A stretch of 64,000 nt of DNA, from NCBI RefSeq assembly GCF_014201505.1, contig NZ_JACHEO010000014.1:34010-98009 (forward strand). The letters run 5' to 3'. The notes below the pieces were generated by a model. It did no database searches. It was not told where the DNA came from and saw nothing but the letters and a program-made list of their open reading frames with translations. The translations under genes were made by a program, and so were the position numbers. This stretch comes from Desulfoprunum benzoelyticum (GTDB taxonomy: Bacteria; Desulfobacterota; Desulfobulbia; Desulfobulbales; Desulfocapsaceae). Positions within the stretch are counted from its first letter, which is position 1, and each line of letters opens with the position of its first letter. This document shows positions 63,936 to 64,000 of the stretch, in pieces.

Positions 63936-64000
63936 TTACGTGAACAGCAGGGCCCGGCCGGTGACCATCCGGGTGATCTGATTGGTGCCGGTATAGATCT
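63936..64000 (-). CDS. Acyl-CoA dehydrogenase, last 21 codons (5' end outside window)
   Basis: The minus-strand sequence reads IYTGTNQITRMVTGRALLFT and then TAA (63938-63936). IY.GTNQI...I.GR.LL is the standard C-terminus of acyl-CoA dehydrogenases, flavoenzymes that feed electrons to ETF. Only the end is inside the window, so neither the substrate nor the start can be given. Confidence 0.85.
   Translation of the reverse strand, partial: IYTGTNQITRMVTGRALLFT

Overview
The window looks like chromosome of a strictly anaerobic, GC-rich Desulfobacterota (deltaproteobacterial) bacterium, probably a benzoate-oxidising sulfate reducer or a syntroph. The grounds are an ATP-independent class II (tungsten) benzoyl-CoA reductase set, two in-frame UGA selenocysteine codons, HdrA/MvhD-type iron-sulfur flavoproteins, an ETF:menaquinone oxidoreductase, rubrerythrin and sigma-54 regulation. 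The exact taxon cannot be read from the sequence.

Layout. (1) 1-7 kb: the end of an MscS channel, a UspA protein, a DUF1566 protein, an XdhC protein with a trimmed HD-domain partner, and an acetyl-CoA hydrolase/transferase fused to a GNAT domain. (2) 7.3-26.5 kb: a sphingolipid island. Serine palmitoyltransferase, a dedicated acyl carrier protein, a fatty acyl-AMP ligase, a CerR-like reductase and a bCerS-like acyltransferase would make ceramide. A lipid kinase, a Tam41-like cytidylyltransferase, a CDP-alcohol phosphatidyltransferase, two nucleotidyltransferases and a phosphoesterase look like head-group chemistry. An MsbA-like ABC protein, LptB, LptF and LptG look like export. (3) 27-33.8 kb: a Lon-family protease and rubrerythrin, then an AT-richer, decayed stretch with a truncated MetA-type outer-membrane gene, a DUF2080 gene and a broken GNAT gene. 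(4) 33.8-60.1 kb: the benzoate island. It holds a putative transporter, benzoate-CoA ligase behind a -24/-12 promoter, a BamVW-like two-component system, and a minus-strand operon bamD-B-C-E-F-GNAT-dch-fdhD-had-bamA-SDR-thiolase-DUF35. Divergent to it lie marR, etfB, etfA and the ETF:menaquinone oxidoreductase. (5) 60-64 kb: an adenine deaminase-like gene, an acyl-CoA synthetase and the last codons of an acyl-CoA dehydrogenase.

How the benzoate genes work together. The ligase makes benzoyl-CoA. BamB-F reduce it to cyclohexa-1,5-diene-1-carbonyl-CoA. Dch hydrates, Had oxidises, and BamA opens the ring to 3-hydroxypimeloyl-CoA. The SDR and the thiolase/DUF35 pair can then give glutaryl-CoA and acetyl-CoA, and ETF plus the membrane oxidoreductase can pass acyl-CoA dehydrogenase electrons to menaquinone. 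BamE and BamF each contain a UGA followed by a SECIS-like hairpin, so a standard gene caller splits or truncates them. A palindromic site, TAACATGTTA, lies in both the bamD promoter and the marR-etfB gap and is a likely MarR operator. No bamGHI is visible here, so the low-potential electron donor of this reductase is open.

No tRNA, rRNA, CRISPR array or intact insertion sequence was seen. All functional calls come from reading the sequence; no database search was run.
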